Notes: generated by a model not told the origin, from the sequence alone. Counted from the first letter of the stretch, positions 7,231-15,942 are shown. The stretch is DNA of 19,671 nucleotides from Bacteroidetes bacterium GWA2_30_7 (GCA_001768155.1 MENC01000206.1:21393-41063); one strand, 5' to 3'. A program made the numbers and translations.

Positions 7231-7258
7231 AAAAGCTCCGATAAGGAGCTTTTTTTTT
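7231..7258 (+). terminator. rho-independent terminator after rpmE2
   Basis: AAAAGCTCC (7231-7239), loop GATAA, and GGAGCTTTT (7245-7253) form a perfect 9-bp stem running into a T-tract to 7258. The A-run on the left means it could also work in the reverse direction, but no leftward gene ends here. Confidence 0.93.
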
Positions 7259-7263
7259 AAATA

Positions 7264-7271
7264 TAAATTTG
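7264..7271 (+). promoter_or_regulatory. candidate -7 box before the GlmU-like gene
   Basis: TAAATTTG fits TAnnTTTG and lies between the rpmE2 terminator and the ATG at 7305, where a new promoter is needed. No -33 box is recognisable, and in such AT-rich DNA chance matches are common. Confidence 0.35.
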
Positions 7272-7304
7272 TAATTTTACCCAATACATTAAAATTATTT
7301 AATC

Positions 7305-8489
7305 ATGAATTATTTATTATTTGATGATAATAGTTGGGACAATCTACTCCCATTAACTTTTACAAGACCAGTTTCTGAATTAAGGCTTGGAATTTTAAAA
7401 ATAAAAGAAAAATGGGAAAAATATCTTAAATCAAATTGTTCATATATTACAAAAGATTATTTATCAGAAAAGTATCAATCAAAATATGAAAATGATAATA
7501 TATTAATAAATAGTTCTTTCATTCCAAATAACGAAATTGCAAATGAAATAAAACTACTAAAAAGTTCAGAATCTATTGAATATAAAAATGTAATTGTTGC
7601 AATTAGGTTAGATAAAGAATCTGCAATTAATTTCGATTTTAATAACGTTCGAGTTTCCAAAAAGGAAACATCAATAAGTTTGAATAAAATAAATTATCCT
7701 TGGGACTTATTCACCTTAAATGGACAAGAAATTGAGTCTGATTATAAACTAATTACACTAAATAGAAAATCAATAGATATTTCAAAAAACAATAATTTAA
7801 TTTGTCCAGAAAAAATTTTTATTGAAGACGGTGCAACTGTCCTTTTTTCTAATTTAAATGCAACAAATGGTTCAATTTACATTGGAAAAGATTCTGAAAT
7901 AATGGAAGGTTCAAATATTCGTGGCTCTTTTGCATTATGCGAACATTCTGCATTAAAACTTGCTTCAAAAATTTATGGACCAACTACTATTGGACCTCAC
8001 TCAAAAGTTGGCGGCGAAGTAAATAATTCAATTATAATTGGTTACTCAAACAAAGCTCACGATGGTTTTCTTGGTCAGGCAGTTATTGGCGAGTGGTGTA
8101 ACATTGGAGCAGACACAAATAACTCAAATTTAAAAAATAACTATACTGATGTAAAAATGTGGAATTATCCAAAACAAGCCTTCATTAAAACAGGCTTAAC
8201 TTTCTGTGGTTTAATAATGGGCGATCATTCAAAGTGTGGAATTAACACAATGTTTAATACAGGTACTGTAATTGGTGTAAATTCTAATATTTTTGGCGGT
8301 GGCTATCCTCGAAATTTCATACCATCTTATTCTTGGGGAGGCTCAAATCAAATGATTCATTACGAATTTGATAAAGCAATTGAAGTTGCCAAAAAAGTAA
8401 TGATTCGGCGAAACATCGAACTTTCAGAAATTGATATTAAAATTTTGAAACATATTTTTGAAATTACCGAAGTATTTAGAAGTAAGTAG
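7305..8489 (+). CDS. GlmU-like sugar nucleotidyltransferase with left-handed beta-helix (alternative Bacteroidetes GlmU family)
   Basis: This 394-residue protein has a divergent nucleotidyltransferase half (about 1-165), with the motif LTFTRPVSELRLGILKIKEK (Arg21, Glu25, Arg27). A hexapeptide-repeat half (about 175-345) includes IYGPTTIGPHSKVGGEVNNS and KAHDGFLGQAVIGEWCNIGA. His252 aligns with the acetyltransferase His of E. coli GlmU (KAGHLTYLGD). It fits the Bacteroidetes family described as an alternative bifunctional GlmU, which would acetylate GlcN-1-P and couple it to UTP to give UDP-GlcNAc for peptidoglycan and LPS in the cytosol. The order type-B L31 then this gene recurs, to my recollection, in related genomes. 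It could instead act on another sugar-1-phosphate, since the N-terminal half lacks the classical GlmU signature. Confidence 0.82.
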   Translation: MNYLLFDDNSWDNLLPLTFTRPVSELRLGILKIKEKWEKYLKSNCSYITKDYLSEKYQSKYENDNILINSSFIPNNEIANEIKLLKSSESIEYKNVIVAIRLDKESAINFDFNNVRVSKKETSISLNKINYPWDLFTLNGQEIESDYKLITLNRKSIDISKNNNLICPEKIFIEDGATVLFSNLNATNGSIYIGKDSEIMEGSNIRGSFALCEHSALKLASKIYGPTTIGPHSKVGGEVNNSIIIGYSNKAHDGFLGQAVIGEWCNIGADTNNSNLKNNYTDVKMWNYPKQAFIKTGLTFCGLIMGDHSKCGINTMFNTGTVIGVNSNIFGGGYPRNFIPSYSWGGSNQMIHYEFDKAIEVAKKVMIRRNIELSEIDIKILKHIFEITEVFRSK

Positions 8490-8660
8490 TTAATTATCAA
8501 CAAACAATTTGGATATTTAAGTTATAACTGCAAATGCAACATCTTACTTTTAACAACAAACATTCTTTCTCTTTTTGGCATAACTATTGACAACATCAAC
8601 ATCCACTAATTAATTTTTCGATTAGTGACAATTTGTCCAGAACATATATATAAAATACAA

Positions 8661-11135
8661 ATGACTAAAAATAACGATTTAATGATAAATGAATTTTATC
8701 TTGATGATGAAGTAAATGAAAATTCCGAATTAATCCCAATTATTGACGAAAATAACTTCGATATTTCTAAGGATGATATTTTACCAGATAGTTTACTAAT
8801 ATTACCGTTAAGGAATACTGTAATGTTTCCCGGAGTAATTTTACCAATTTCTATCGGACGCGATAAATCAATTAAATTAATTAAGGATGCAAATAAGAAA
8901 AATAAATTAATTGGCACTGTTGCTCAAATAGATGGCAATATAGAAGACCCTGAAGAAAAAGACTTATATAGAGTTGGAACTGTAGCACAAATTATTAAAA
9001 TCCTTCAAATGCCAGATGGAAGCACATCGGTTATTATACAAGGAAAATCAAGATTTAAAATTGAAGAGATAACTGCTAAAGAACCATATTTTCATGCAAA
9101 AATTTCTAAATTAGATGATATAATACCTAAAAAGAAAGACGATGAATTTTCTGCAATAGTAACTTCGTTAAAAGAACTTTCCATAAAAATTATTCATTTA
9201 TCAAGCAATATTCCACCAGAGGCATCTTTTGCTGTTAAAAATATTGAAAATTCTCAATTTCTTATAAATTTCATTTCTTCAAACGGAGATATTATTATTA
9301 AAGACAAACAAGCTTTACTCGAAGAAAATGATTTAAAAATACGCGGAATAAATCTTCTTGAACACATTACTAAACAACTTCAAATGCTCGAATTAAAAAA
9401 TCAAATTCAGCATAAAGTTAAAACAGATTTAGACCAGCAACAACGTGAATTTTTGCTTCATCAGCAAATGAAACAAATTCAGGAAGAACTTGGCGGAAGT
9501 AATATCGACAAAGAGATTGAAGAGATGAAAAAGAAAGCCAAAAAGAAAAAATGGACAAAAAATGTTGAAACTACCTTCCAAAAAGAAATTGAAAAATTAC
9601 AACGTCTGAATCCTGTTGCCGGTGAATATTCTGTACAATTAAACTATGTTCAAACCTTGCTCGATATTCCATGGCAGGAATATACCAAAGACAGATTAGA
9701 CCTTAAAATTGCTCAAAGAATCTTAAATGAAGACCATTATGGACTTGAATTAATAAAAGAACGAATTCTTGAATATTTAGCTGTACTAAAACTTAAAGGC
9801 GATTTAAAATCGCCAATACTTTGCCTTTACGGACCTCCGGGAGTTGGAAAAACATCGCTTGGTAAATCAATAGCAAGAGCATTAAAACGTAATTATGTCA
9901 GAATGTCATTAGGTGGTTTGCACGATGAAGCTGAAATCAGAGGACACCGAAAAACCTATATTGGAGCAATGCCTGGTCGAATAATTCAAAATATTAAAAA
10001 AGCAAAATCATCAAATCCGGTATTTATTTTAGATGAAATTGATAAAGTAGGAAACGATTTCAGAGGCGACCCAAGTTCTGCACTTCTCGAAGTTTTAGAC
10101 CCAGAACAAAACAATGCCTTTTACGACAATTATTTAGAACTTGAATACGACTTATCTAACGTAATGTTTATTGCAACTGCAAATATGGTAACCTCTATTC
10201 ACCCCGCTTTAAGAGATAGAATGGAAATGATAAACGTATCTGGATATATAGTTGAAGAAAAAATTGAAATTGCAAAAAGACATTTAATACCTAAGCAACT
10301 AGACCTTCATGGTGTAAAAAGAACACAAGTAAAATTTTCAAACGAAATACTTGAACATATTGTAGAAAATTATACAAGAGAATCGGGAGTTAGAGAATTA
10401 GATAAAAAAATTGCAAAAGTAATCAGACAAATTGCAAAAAGAATTGCTTTAAAAGAAGAATATAATAATTGTATTTCAATTAAGGATTTAAAAACATATC
10501 TAGGAGTTTCAGAATATAATAAAGATTTTTATCAGGGAAACGAATACGCAGGTGTTGTTACCGGACTGGCTTGGACTGCTCATGGTGGCGAAATTTTATA
10601 TATCGAAACCAGCCTTAGTCAAGGAAAAGGTAAGCTAACTCTAACCGGAAATCTTGGTGAAGTGATGAAAGAATCTGCCGTAATTGCTCTCGAATATTTA
10701 AAAGCAAATTCGAAACATCTTGAGCTAAAACCTGATGATTTTGAAAACTGGAATGTACATGTTCATGTTCCCGAAGGAGCTATTCCAAAAGATGGACCTT
10801 CTGCCGGAATTACAATGATAACATCCTTAGCATCAGCGTTTACTCAACGCAAAGTAAAAAAAGGACTTGCTATGACAGGCGAAATTACTTTAAGAGGAAA
10901 AGTACTTCCGGTTGGAGGAATTAAAGAAAAAATTTTAGCTGCAAAACGTGCAAATATTACTGAAATAATTTTATCGGCAGATAATAAAAAGGACATTGAC
11001 CAAATTAACGAAATTTATATTAAAGGATTAACATTTCATTTCGTTGAAAATACTTTAGATGTCCTTAAAATTGCACTTTTAAAAGAACAAATTAAAAACC
11101 CATTATTAATTTCAAAACAGATAAATGAAAACTGA
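8661..11135 (+). CDS. lon: ATP-dependent Lon protease
   Basis: This is an 824-residue LonA-type protease of normal length, starting at the ATG at 8661; the in-frame GTG at 8625 would add 12 residues without family support. The N-terminal substrate-binding domain carries LPLRNTVMFPGVILPISIG. A coiled-coil region around 260-310 contains QREFLLHQQMKQIQEELGG. The AAA+ module has Walker A GPPGVGKTS (391-399, Lys397) and Walker B FILDEID (Asp458-Glu459). The C-terminal protease domain has the dyad Ser714 (PKDGPSAG) and Lys757 (GGIKEK). It degrades misfolded and specific regulatory proteins in the cytosol. No heat-shock operator such as CIRCE is visible upstream. The last 11 bp overlap a small downstream gene. 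Confidence 0.98.
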   Translation: MTKNNDLMINEFYLDDEVNENSELIPIIDENNFDISKDDILPDSLLILPLRNTVMFPGVILPISIGRDKSIKLIKDANKKNKLIGTVAQIDGNIEDPEEKDLYRVGTVAQIIKILQMPDGSTSVIIQGKSRFKIEEITAKEPYFHAKISKLDDIIPKKKDDEFSAIVTSLKELSIKIIHLSSNIPPEASFAVKNIENSQFLINFISSNGDIIIKDKQALLEENDLKIRGINLLEHITKQLQMLELKNQIQHKVKTDLDQQQREFLLHQQMKQIQEELGGSNIDKEIEEMKKKAKKKKWTKNVETTFQKEIEKLQRLNPVAGEYSVQLNYVQTLLDIPWQEYTKDRLDLKIAQRILNEDHYGLELIKERILEYLAVLKLKGDLKSPILCLYGPPGVGKTSLGKSIARALKRNYVRMSLGGLHDEAEIRGHRKTYIGAMPGRIIQNIKKAKSSNPVFILDEIDKVGNDFRGDPSSALLEVLDPEQNNAFYDNYLELEYDLSNVMFIATANMVTSIHPALRDRMEMINVSGYIVEEKIEIAKRHLIPKQLDLHGVKRTQVKFSNEILEHIVENYTRESGVRELDKKIAKVIRQIAKRIALKEEYNNCISIKDLKTYLGVSEYNKDFYQGNEYAGVVTGLAWTAHGGEILYIETSLSQGKGKLTLTGNLGEVMKESAVIALEYLKANSKHLELKPDDFENWNVHVHVPEGAIPKDGPSAGITMITSLASAFTQRKVKKGLAMTGEITLRGKVLPVGGIKEKILAAKRANITEIILSADNKKDIDQINEIYIKGLTFHFVENTLDVLKIALLKEQIKNPLLISKQINEN

Positions 11136-11355
11136 TTATGCAGGAAAAATGGCAATTAAAATTGCAAAATTAATTGATTTAAATCCACCTGATTTAACTA
11201 ATGTTTATGTTGACATTATTAAAAAAGCAATTGTTGAAGCAATGACCGAACAAAAATATTCTGATATCAGAATAATAAATGAAACTCGAAAAGATAATAG
11301 CGGAAAAGTTGTAGCTAATTTATTGATTGACTGTATAAATAAGTCAAGAATTTAA
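11125..11355 (+). CDS. small protein of unknown function, translationally coupled to lon
   Basis: The 76-residue product has an N-terminal KMAIKIAKLIDL helix and a YVDIIKKAIVEAMTEQK helix, then a DIRIINETRKDNSG turn and a VVANLLIDC strand or helix. There are no membrane segments, signal peptide or metal motif. The ATG lies inside lon, 11 bp before the end of its stop, so ribosomes finishing lon could restart here. The 191 bp after its stop contain no other gene before the convergent PNP. I do not recognise the family. A Lon-associated adaptor or regulator is one idea suggested only by position. The small size makes it less certain than its neighbours, but the frame keeps typical amphipathic composition. 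Confidence 0.6.
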   Translation: MKTDYAGKMAIKIAKLIDLNPPDLTNVYVDIIKKAIVEAMTEQKYSDIRIINETRKDNSGKVVANLLIDCINKSRI

Positions 11356-11546
11356 TATATTTATTCTGTTATTACCAATTTTTTTCTGAATAAATTATCA
11401 TTTTCTGAAGCTATAATAAAATATGTTCAGTTAGGAAATCTGTTTTCGAAATCAATAGCTTGTTAAAATATTAACGAAAAAGTTTAAAAATTTATAAATA
11501 CTGCTTCAATTATCTAAATATAAGCACTTTAAGTTTTTAATATTTT

Positions 11547-12362
11547 TTATAAACTTTTTATTAATTCATTAAATATCAACGTCATTTGAGGTTCAACAGT
11601 GCCTGCTACGTTTTGTACTTCTTCGTGAGTAGTTTCTCCATCTGGAGTTGAGGGTGTTGCAGTATTTGTAACAACCGAAATTCCAAAAATCTTAATTCCC
11701 ATGTGATGTGCAACTATAACTTCTGGAACTGTTGACATACCGGTAACATCGGCACCTATACTTTTGAAAAAACGATATTCGGCAGGAGTTTCGAGAGTTG
11801 GTCCAGAACTACCTATATAAATTCCTTCTTGTAATTTAATATTATGTTTTTTTGCAATTTCTTTAGCTTTAATAATTAATTCAGGTGCATAAGTTTTACT
11901 CATATCAGGAAAACGTGGACCTAACTCATCAAAATTTTTACCTAATAATGGATTTTGAGGAAAGAAATTAATGTGGTCGTTAATGAGCATTAAATCACCA
12001 GTTTTAAATGTTGGATTTAACCCACCTGCAGCATTCGACACAAATAAATATTTAATACCTAAAAATTTCATAACTCTCACTGGATAAGTTACAGTTTGCA
12101 TAGGATAACCTTCATAAAAATGAAATCGACCTTGCATTGCTACAACTTTTTTATTTCCAATATTTCCAAAAACTAATTTGCCCGAATGTCCTTCAACAGT
12201 TGATACCGGAAAATCTGGAATACTTTTATAATCGAAACTTATACTATTTTCAATTTTGTTAGCAAAACCGCCTAATCCACTGCCTAATATAATTCCAACC
12301 TCAGGCTGAAACTTCACTTTTTCTATTAAAAAATTTGCTGTTTTTTTAAATTTTTCAATCAT
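11547..12362 (-). CDS. purine nucleoside phosphorylase, trimeric (high-homology to PNP I) family
   Basis: This 271-residue protein has the usual length of trimeric PNPs. Visible motifs are the phosphate loop GSGLGGF (27-33), VEGHSGKLVFG with His59, QGRFHFYEGY, SNAAGGLN, GPTLETPAEYR with the base-contacting Glu, TGMSTVPEV and VVTNTATPS with the Asn that in the family favours 6-oxopurines. It cleaves inosine and guanosine (and deoxy forms) with phosphate, in cytosolic purine salvage. It is transcribed divergently from a lipoprotein amidohydrolase, with 100 bp between starts and -7 boxes back to back. It converges on the small gene after lon, with no clear terminator in the 190-bp gap. The function is firm; exact nucleoside preference is by analogy. 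Confidence 0.96.
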   Translation of the reverse strand: MIEKFKKTANFLIEKVKFQPEVGIILGSGLGGFANKIENSISFDYKSIPDFPVSTVEGHSGKLVFGNIGNKKVVAMQGRFHFYEGYPMQTVTYPVRVMKFLGIKYLFVSNAAGGLNPTFKTGDLMLINDHINFFPQNPLLGKNFDELGPRFPDMSKTYAPELIIKAKEIAKKHNIKLQEGIYIGSSGPTLETPAEYRFFKSIGADVTGMSTVPEVIVAHHMGIKIFGISVVTNTATPSTPDGETTHEEVQNVAGTVEPQMTLIFNELIKSL

Positions 12363-12398
12363 TTCCTATCTATTTAAAAAGTTAAAATTTAAGTATTC

Positions 12399-12406
12399 CA
12401 AAGATA
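12399..12406 (-). promoter_or_regulatory. -7 box for the PNP gene
   Basis: Reverse-strand TATCTTTG is a perfect TAnnTTTG match, 36 bp upstream of the PNP ATG. No TTTG occurs at 19-21 bp upstream, so the -33 part is weak. Confidence 0.45.
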
Positions 12407-12410
12407 ATCT

Positions 12411-12418
12411 TAATTTTG
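12411..12418 (+). promoter_or_regulatory. -7 box for the amidohydrolase gene
   Basis: TAATTTTG matches TAnnTTTG, 44 bp before the ATG at 12463. It lies only 4 bp from the opposite-strand -7 box of the PNP gene, so the two promoters would overlap and could compete for RNA polymerase. Confidence 0.45.
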
Positions 12419-12462
12419 CAAAAAAAAATATTTCAAATCAACAACATTAACGATAAATTCAA

Positions 12463-13893
12463 ATGAATTCAAAAGCAATAATAAATTTAATACTGATTTT
12501 TTTTCTTATAATTTCTTTATTTTCATGCACAAACAAAGCTTCTGATAATAAGACACATGCCGATATTATTATAAAAAATGCACTTATTTTAACTCAGGAT
12601 AGTACAAAAAGAATAATTGAAAATGGTGTAATCGTAATTTTAAATTCAAAAATTGTTGAAATCGGAAATAATGATTTAACTGAAAAATATTCTGCCAAAG
12701 AAATTATTGATGCAACAGATAAATTAGTTATGCCTGGTTTGATTAATACTCATACTCATGCTGCTATGACTATTTTACGAGGAGTTGCAGATGATTTGCC
12801 ATTACTTGAATGGCTTTATAAACATATTTTTCCGTTAGAAGCTAAATATGTAAATGCCGAAAATGTTACGCTTGGTACACAACTAGCCGTTCTTGAAATG
12901 ATTCACTCCGGTACTACTACTTTTAATGATATGTATTTTTATGAAGATGAAGTAGCACAGGTTTGTAAGTCAATAGGAATGAGAGCGGTACTTACCGAAA
13001 GTTTGATTGATTTTCCAGTTCCAAACAGCAAAACTCCTCAAGACGGATTAAAATATTCTGAAAACCTGATTAATAAATATTTAAATGACTCTTTAATAAC
13101 TATTGGCATCGCTGCACATTCACCATATACTTGCTCGCCTTGGCTTTTGCAGGAATCAAAAAAATTAGCCGATAAATATAACGTACCATACAACATTCAT
13201 CTTTCTGAAACAAAATGGGAAGTTGACACAATTCAAAAAACTTATAACTTAACTCCAGTTGGCTACCTTGACTCGTTGAAAGTTTTAAGTGAAAATGTTA
13301 TTGGTGCACATTGCGTTCATTTATCTGATTCTGATATTCAAACAATTGCAAATAAAGGTGTTGGTGTGGCACACAATCCACAATGTAATTTGAAAATTTC
13401 GAGTGGAGTGGCTCCAATTCCCGAATTACTAAAGGCTCATGCTCAGGTAGGTCTTGGAACTGATGGTGTAGTTAGCAATAATGATTTGAATATGTTTGAA
13501 GAAATGAATACTGCTGCTATAATTCATAAATATACTCACAACGAACCAACTGTTATGAATGCTACTGAAGTTGTTGATATTGCGACAATTGGTGGTGCAA
13601 AAGCTTTAGGGTTAGATAAAAAAATTGGTTCGTTGGAAGTTGGAAAACTAGCCGATTTGATAATAATTGATTTAAATAAACCACATTTGATTCCTCTTTA
13701 TAACATTTATTCACAGATAGTTTACAGTGTGGATGGAAGCGATGTAGAAACCGTAATTATTAATGGAAAAATAATTATGAAAGAAAATAAAATTATAACT
13801 ATTGATGAAAAAGAAGTTTTAAGTAAATTTAAGGAATTTGCTGAAAATTTGAAAAAGAACTTAAATGAACAGAAGACAGATTACAATCAATAA
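12463..13893 (+). CDS. lipoprotein amidohydrolase, MTA/SAH deaminase-like
   Basis: The 476-residue product begins with a lipoprotein signal (MNSKAIINLILIFFLIISLF then SC, Cys22), so it should be exported and lipid-anchored. The rest is a metal-dependent amidohydrolase barrel. It has His97/His99 in NTHTHAAM, followed by ILRGVADDLPLLEWLYKHIF typical of the 5-methylthioadenosine/S-adenosylhomocysteine deaminase group (MtaD/SsnA-like). His246 (HLSETKWEVD, with Glu249), His283 (GAHCVHLS) and Asp334 (GLGTDGVVSNND) complete the metal and proton-shuttle set. The C-terminal SLEVGKLADLIIIDL completes the composite beta-sandwich. It would deaminate an adenosine-like or related amino-heterocycle. Divergent pairing with PNP fits purine scavenging. 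Membrane anchoring is unusual for this group. The exact substrate cannot be deduced. Confidence 0.87.
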   Translation: MNSKAIINLILIFFLIISLFSCTNKASDNKTHADIIIKNALILTQDSTKRIIENGVIVILNSKIVEIGNNDLTEKYSAKEIIDATDKLVMPGLINTHTHAAMTILRGVADDLPLLEWLYKHIFPLEAKYVNAENVTLGTQLAVLEMIHSGTTTFNDMYFYEDEVAQVCKSIGMRAVLTESLIDFPVPNSKTPQDGLKYSENLINKYLNDSLITIGIAAHSPYTCSPWLLQESKKLADKYNVPYNIHLSETKWEVDTIQKTYNLTPVGYLDSLKVLSENVIGAHCVHLSDSDIQTIANKGVGVAHNPQCNLKISSGVAPIPELLKAHAQVGLGTDGVVSNNDLNMFEEMNTAAIIHKYTHNEPTVMNATEVVDIATIGGAKALGLDKKIGSLEVGKLADLIIIDLNKPHLIPLYNIYSQIVYSVDGSDVETVIINGKIIMKENKIITIDEKEVLSKFKEFAENLKKNLNEQKTDYNQ

Positions 13894-13931
13894 AAATAGT
13901 TTGAAATACAATTTTTTTCAAAAATAAGACT

Positions 13932-13939
13932 TATATTTG
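13932..13939 (+). promoter_or_regulatory. -7 box for the rloA-rloB-like pair
   Basis: TATATTTG fits TAnnTTTG exactly and ends 28 bp before the ATG at 13968. The preceding gene stops at 13893, so the pair probably has its own promoter. The nearest TTTG upstream is 28 bp away, too far for the consensus -33 spacing. Confidence 0.45.
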
Positions 13940-13967
13940 CAAATAATCTGCAAAAAACAAAGATATT

Positions 13968-15239
13968 ATGCTAATTCAATTTTCTGTTCGAAACTTCAGA
14001 ACGTTTAAAGAAAAGGCAACATTGAGCCTTATTGCATCAAACAACGACAAAGATACTAGAGAGGTTGAAAATGTTTCGAATACAAATAATTTTAATCTTA
14101 GAATTCTTAAAAGTGCTGTGATTTATGGTGCAAATGCCAGCGGAAAAAGTAAGTTTATTGAGGCACTTATGTTTATGAAGCATTTTGCAATTAATTCGTC
14201 TAAAGATAGCCAAAAAGGAGATTTAATTCAAGTTGAACCTTTCAAACTAAATCCCGAAAGCGAAAATGAGCCAAGCGAATTTGAGGTTATATTTATTTTT
14301 AATAAGATAATGTATCGTTATGGTTTTGAGGTTGATAGAAATTGTATTGTTTCTGAATGGTTATTTCATAAACCTAAAACTAAAGAAGTAGAATTATTTT
14401 ATAGAGACTTTCAAAAATTTGAAATTCATCCAAGAGATTTTCAAAAGGGAGCAATTGGTGTTAAAGAAGGATTGATAAGAGATAACGCATTACTTCTTTC
14501 ATTAGCAGCACAATTTAATGACTCAACTGCTATTAATGTTATTAATTGGTTTAGTGAATTGAATGTAATTTCAGGACTTAAAGAAAATGAATTTCGTGAA
14601 AATTCTATAAATAAAATAAAATCAGAAAACGGAAAGAGCATAATATTAGACTTTCTGAAAAAAGCAGATTTTGGAATTGTTGATTTAAATATCCACGATG
14701 TTAATTCGGGGATATTCAAAGATAGTCCATATTCAGTAATTTTTACTAAACGAAATCAGTTTAAATATAAAACAAAAGTTGGTTTTATAAATTTTTCGTT
14801 AGCATTAGATGAATCAGAAGGAACAAAAAAATATTTTTATTTGCTAGGACCTATTATTGATGCGATTGAAAATGGGTCAGCTTTGGTTGTTGATGAATTA
14901 GATAGTAAAATCCATCCAAATCTTGTAGAAAAAATTGTTTCGTTATTTAATTCAAAAAAGCTTAATCCAAAAAACGCTCAACTTGTTTTTAATTCACATG
15001 ATACTAATTTATTGAGTTCGGGTTTATTCCGTAAAGACCAAATATGGTTCACCGAAAAAGATAAATATGGAGAGGCACGTCTTTATTCTTTAGCAGACTT
15101 TAAATCTGATGAAGTACGAAAAAAAGAAGCTTTTGAAGATAATTATGTTAGAGGAAAATATGGTGCAGTTCCTTTTTTAGGATTCTTTGACAATTTTATT
15201 CATAATAATCAATTGCCTCAAGATGAAAATGAAGAATAA
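13968..15239 (+). CDS. RloA/AbiLii-like ABC-type ATPase (AAA_15/AAA_21 family)
   Basis: The 423-residue protein opens with MLIQFSVRNFRTFKEKATLS, the usual first strand and helix of SMC/RecF/OLD-like ATPases. Walker A is YGANASGKSKF (Lys60). An ABC-signature-like SEGTKKYFYLLGPII segment precedes Walker B ALVVDELDSKIHP (Asp309, Glu310) and the H-loop FNSHDTNLL (His344). The C-terminus carries KYGAVPFLGFF, typical of the RloA/AbiLii group. Such proteins dimerise around ATP and control a toxic or nucleolytic partner in abortive-infection systems. The next gene overlaps its end and encodes an RloB-like partner. No OLD-type Toprim domain is fused here; that activity appears to be supplied in trans. 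No restriction-modification genes, with which rlo genes are often found, are present. Confidence 0.87.
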   Translation: MLIQFSVRNFRTFKEKATLSLIASNNDKDTREVENVSNTNNFNLRILKSAVIYGANASGKSKFIEALMFMKHFAINSSKDSQKGDLIQVEPFKLNPESENEPSEFEVIFIFNKIMYRYGFEVDRNCIVSEWLFHKPKTKEVELFYRDFQKFEIHPRDFQKGAIGVKEGLIRDNALLLSLAAQFNDSTAINVINWFSELNVISGLKENEFRENSINKIKSENGKSIILDFLKKADFGIVDLNIHDVNSGIFKDSPYSVIFTKRNQFKYKTKVGFINFSLALDESEGTKKYFYLLGPIIDAIENGSALVVDELDSKIHPNLVEKIVSLFNSKKLNPKNAQLVFNSHDTNLLSSGLFRKDQIWFTEKDKYGEARLYSLADFKSDEVRKKEAFEDNYVRGKYGAVPFLGFFDNFIHNNQLPQDENEE

Positions 15240-15942
15240 AAATGAAGAGCAAATTGCTGCAAGACTAAAACACAAGGAATCGCTAAAATTAAATAGACGC
15301 AAAGAACCATTGCTCGAAAGAAACGAGCCAAGTATAAATAAAAAACCTTCAATTTTAATTTATTGTGAAGGAAAAAATACCGAACCTTCTTATTTTAATC
15401 AGTTTCGTTTACCTTTTATAGAAATTGAAACATTTGGAGAAGGAAAAAATACACTTTCTTTAGTTAAAAGAGCTATACAATTATCAAAAGCAAAATCCTA
15501 TGATAAAATTTGGTGTGTGTTTGATGCCGACCCAAAACCAGATAATCCAAAACAAGCTCAAAACTTTAATGATGCGATAAAACTTGCAAACAAAAATAAT
15601 TTTGGCGTAGCTTATTCAAATCAAGCATTTGAATATTGGATTATTCTTCATTTTGATGATCACCAAGGAGGGAGTATGGACAGAAAATATTATAATAATA
15701 AAATAAATGAACTACTTAAGCCTTATGAAATAACTTATCATGGAAATGACAGTAAAATCATTACAGAAGAGATATTTGAATTATTAGATGGAATTGATGA
15801 AAAAACAAAAAAAGAAAGAAAATTTTTAGCAATTGAAAGAGCAAAAAGAAATTATAACTTATTTGACCACAACAATCCTGCAATTGAGGAATCTTCAACA
15901 ACAGTGTTTAATTTAGTTGAAGAACTTGTAAAATATGTATAA
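15223..15942 (+). CDS. RloB-like protein (Toprim-fold partner of RloA)
   Basis: I start at the ATG at 15223 (239 residues), overlapping rloA by 17 bp; the ATG at 15229 is almost as good. An upstream TTG at 15187 only reads the hydrophobic out-of-frame end of rloA. After a basic, charged N-terminus, PSILIYCEGKNTEPSYF gives a Toprim-like first motif with Glu49. DKIWCVFDADPKP gives the acidic DxD motif (Asp101, Asp103). NQAFEYWIILHFDDH is the RloB signature usually written as SNPxFExWxLLHF. These three blocks define the RloB family, whose members pair with RloA-type ATPases, as in lactococcal AbiL. A metal-dependent nuclease effector activated when the ATPase senses phage is the likely role, inferred from the fold. 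Confidence 0.87.
   Translation: MKMKNKNEEQIAARLKHKESLKLNRRKEPLLERNEPSINKKPSILIYCEGKNTEPSYFNQFRLPFIEIETFGEGKNTLSLVKRAIQLSKAKSYDKIWCVFDADPKPDNPKQAQNFNDAIKLANKNNFGVAYSNQAFEYWIILHFDDHQGGSMDRKYYNNKINELLKPYEITYHGNDSKIITEEIFELLDGIDEKTKKERKFLAIERAKRNYNLFDHNNPAIEESSTTVFNLVEELVKYV

Noticed and set aside
11356..11546. Possible terminator between the small gene and PNP (TTTATTC...GAATAAA)
   Set aside because: Only a 7-bp AT-rich stem with a loop of about 20 bases; expected by chance in such DNA.
14441..14719. Reverse frame of 92 codons inside the RloA-like gene
   Set aside because: Low-complexity antisense shadow of a gene with clear ATPase motifs.
15187..15222. TTG-initiated extension of the RloB-like protein
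   Set aside because: The extra residues are a hydrophobic out-of-frame reading of the RloA end; ATGs at 15223 and 15229 give a typical basic N-terminus.
13968..15942. Possibility that the ATPase pair is OLD/Gabija or RloC
   Set aside because: The ATPase has no fused Toprim or HEPN/anticodon-nuclease domain, and the partner has RloB rather than UvrD-like helicase motifs.
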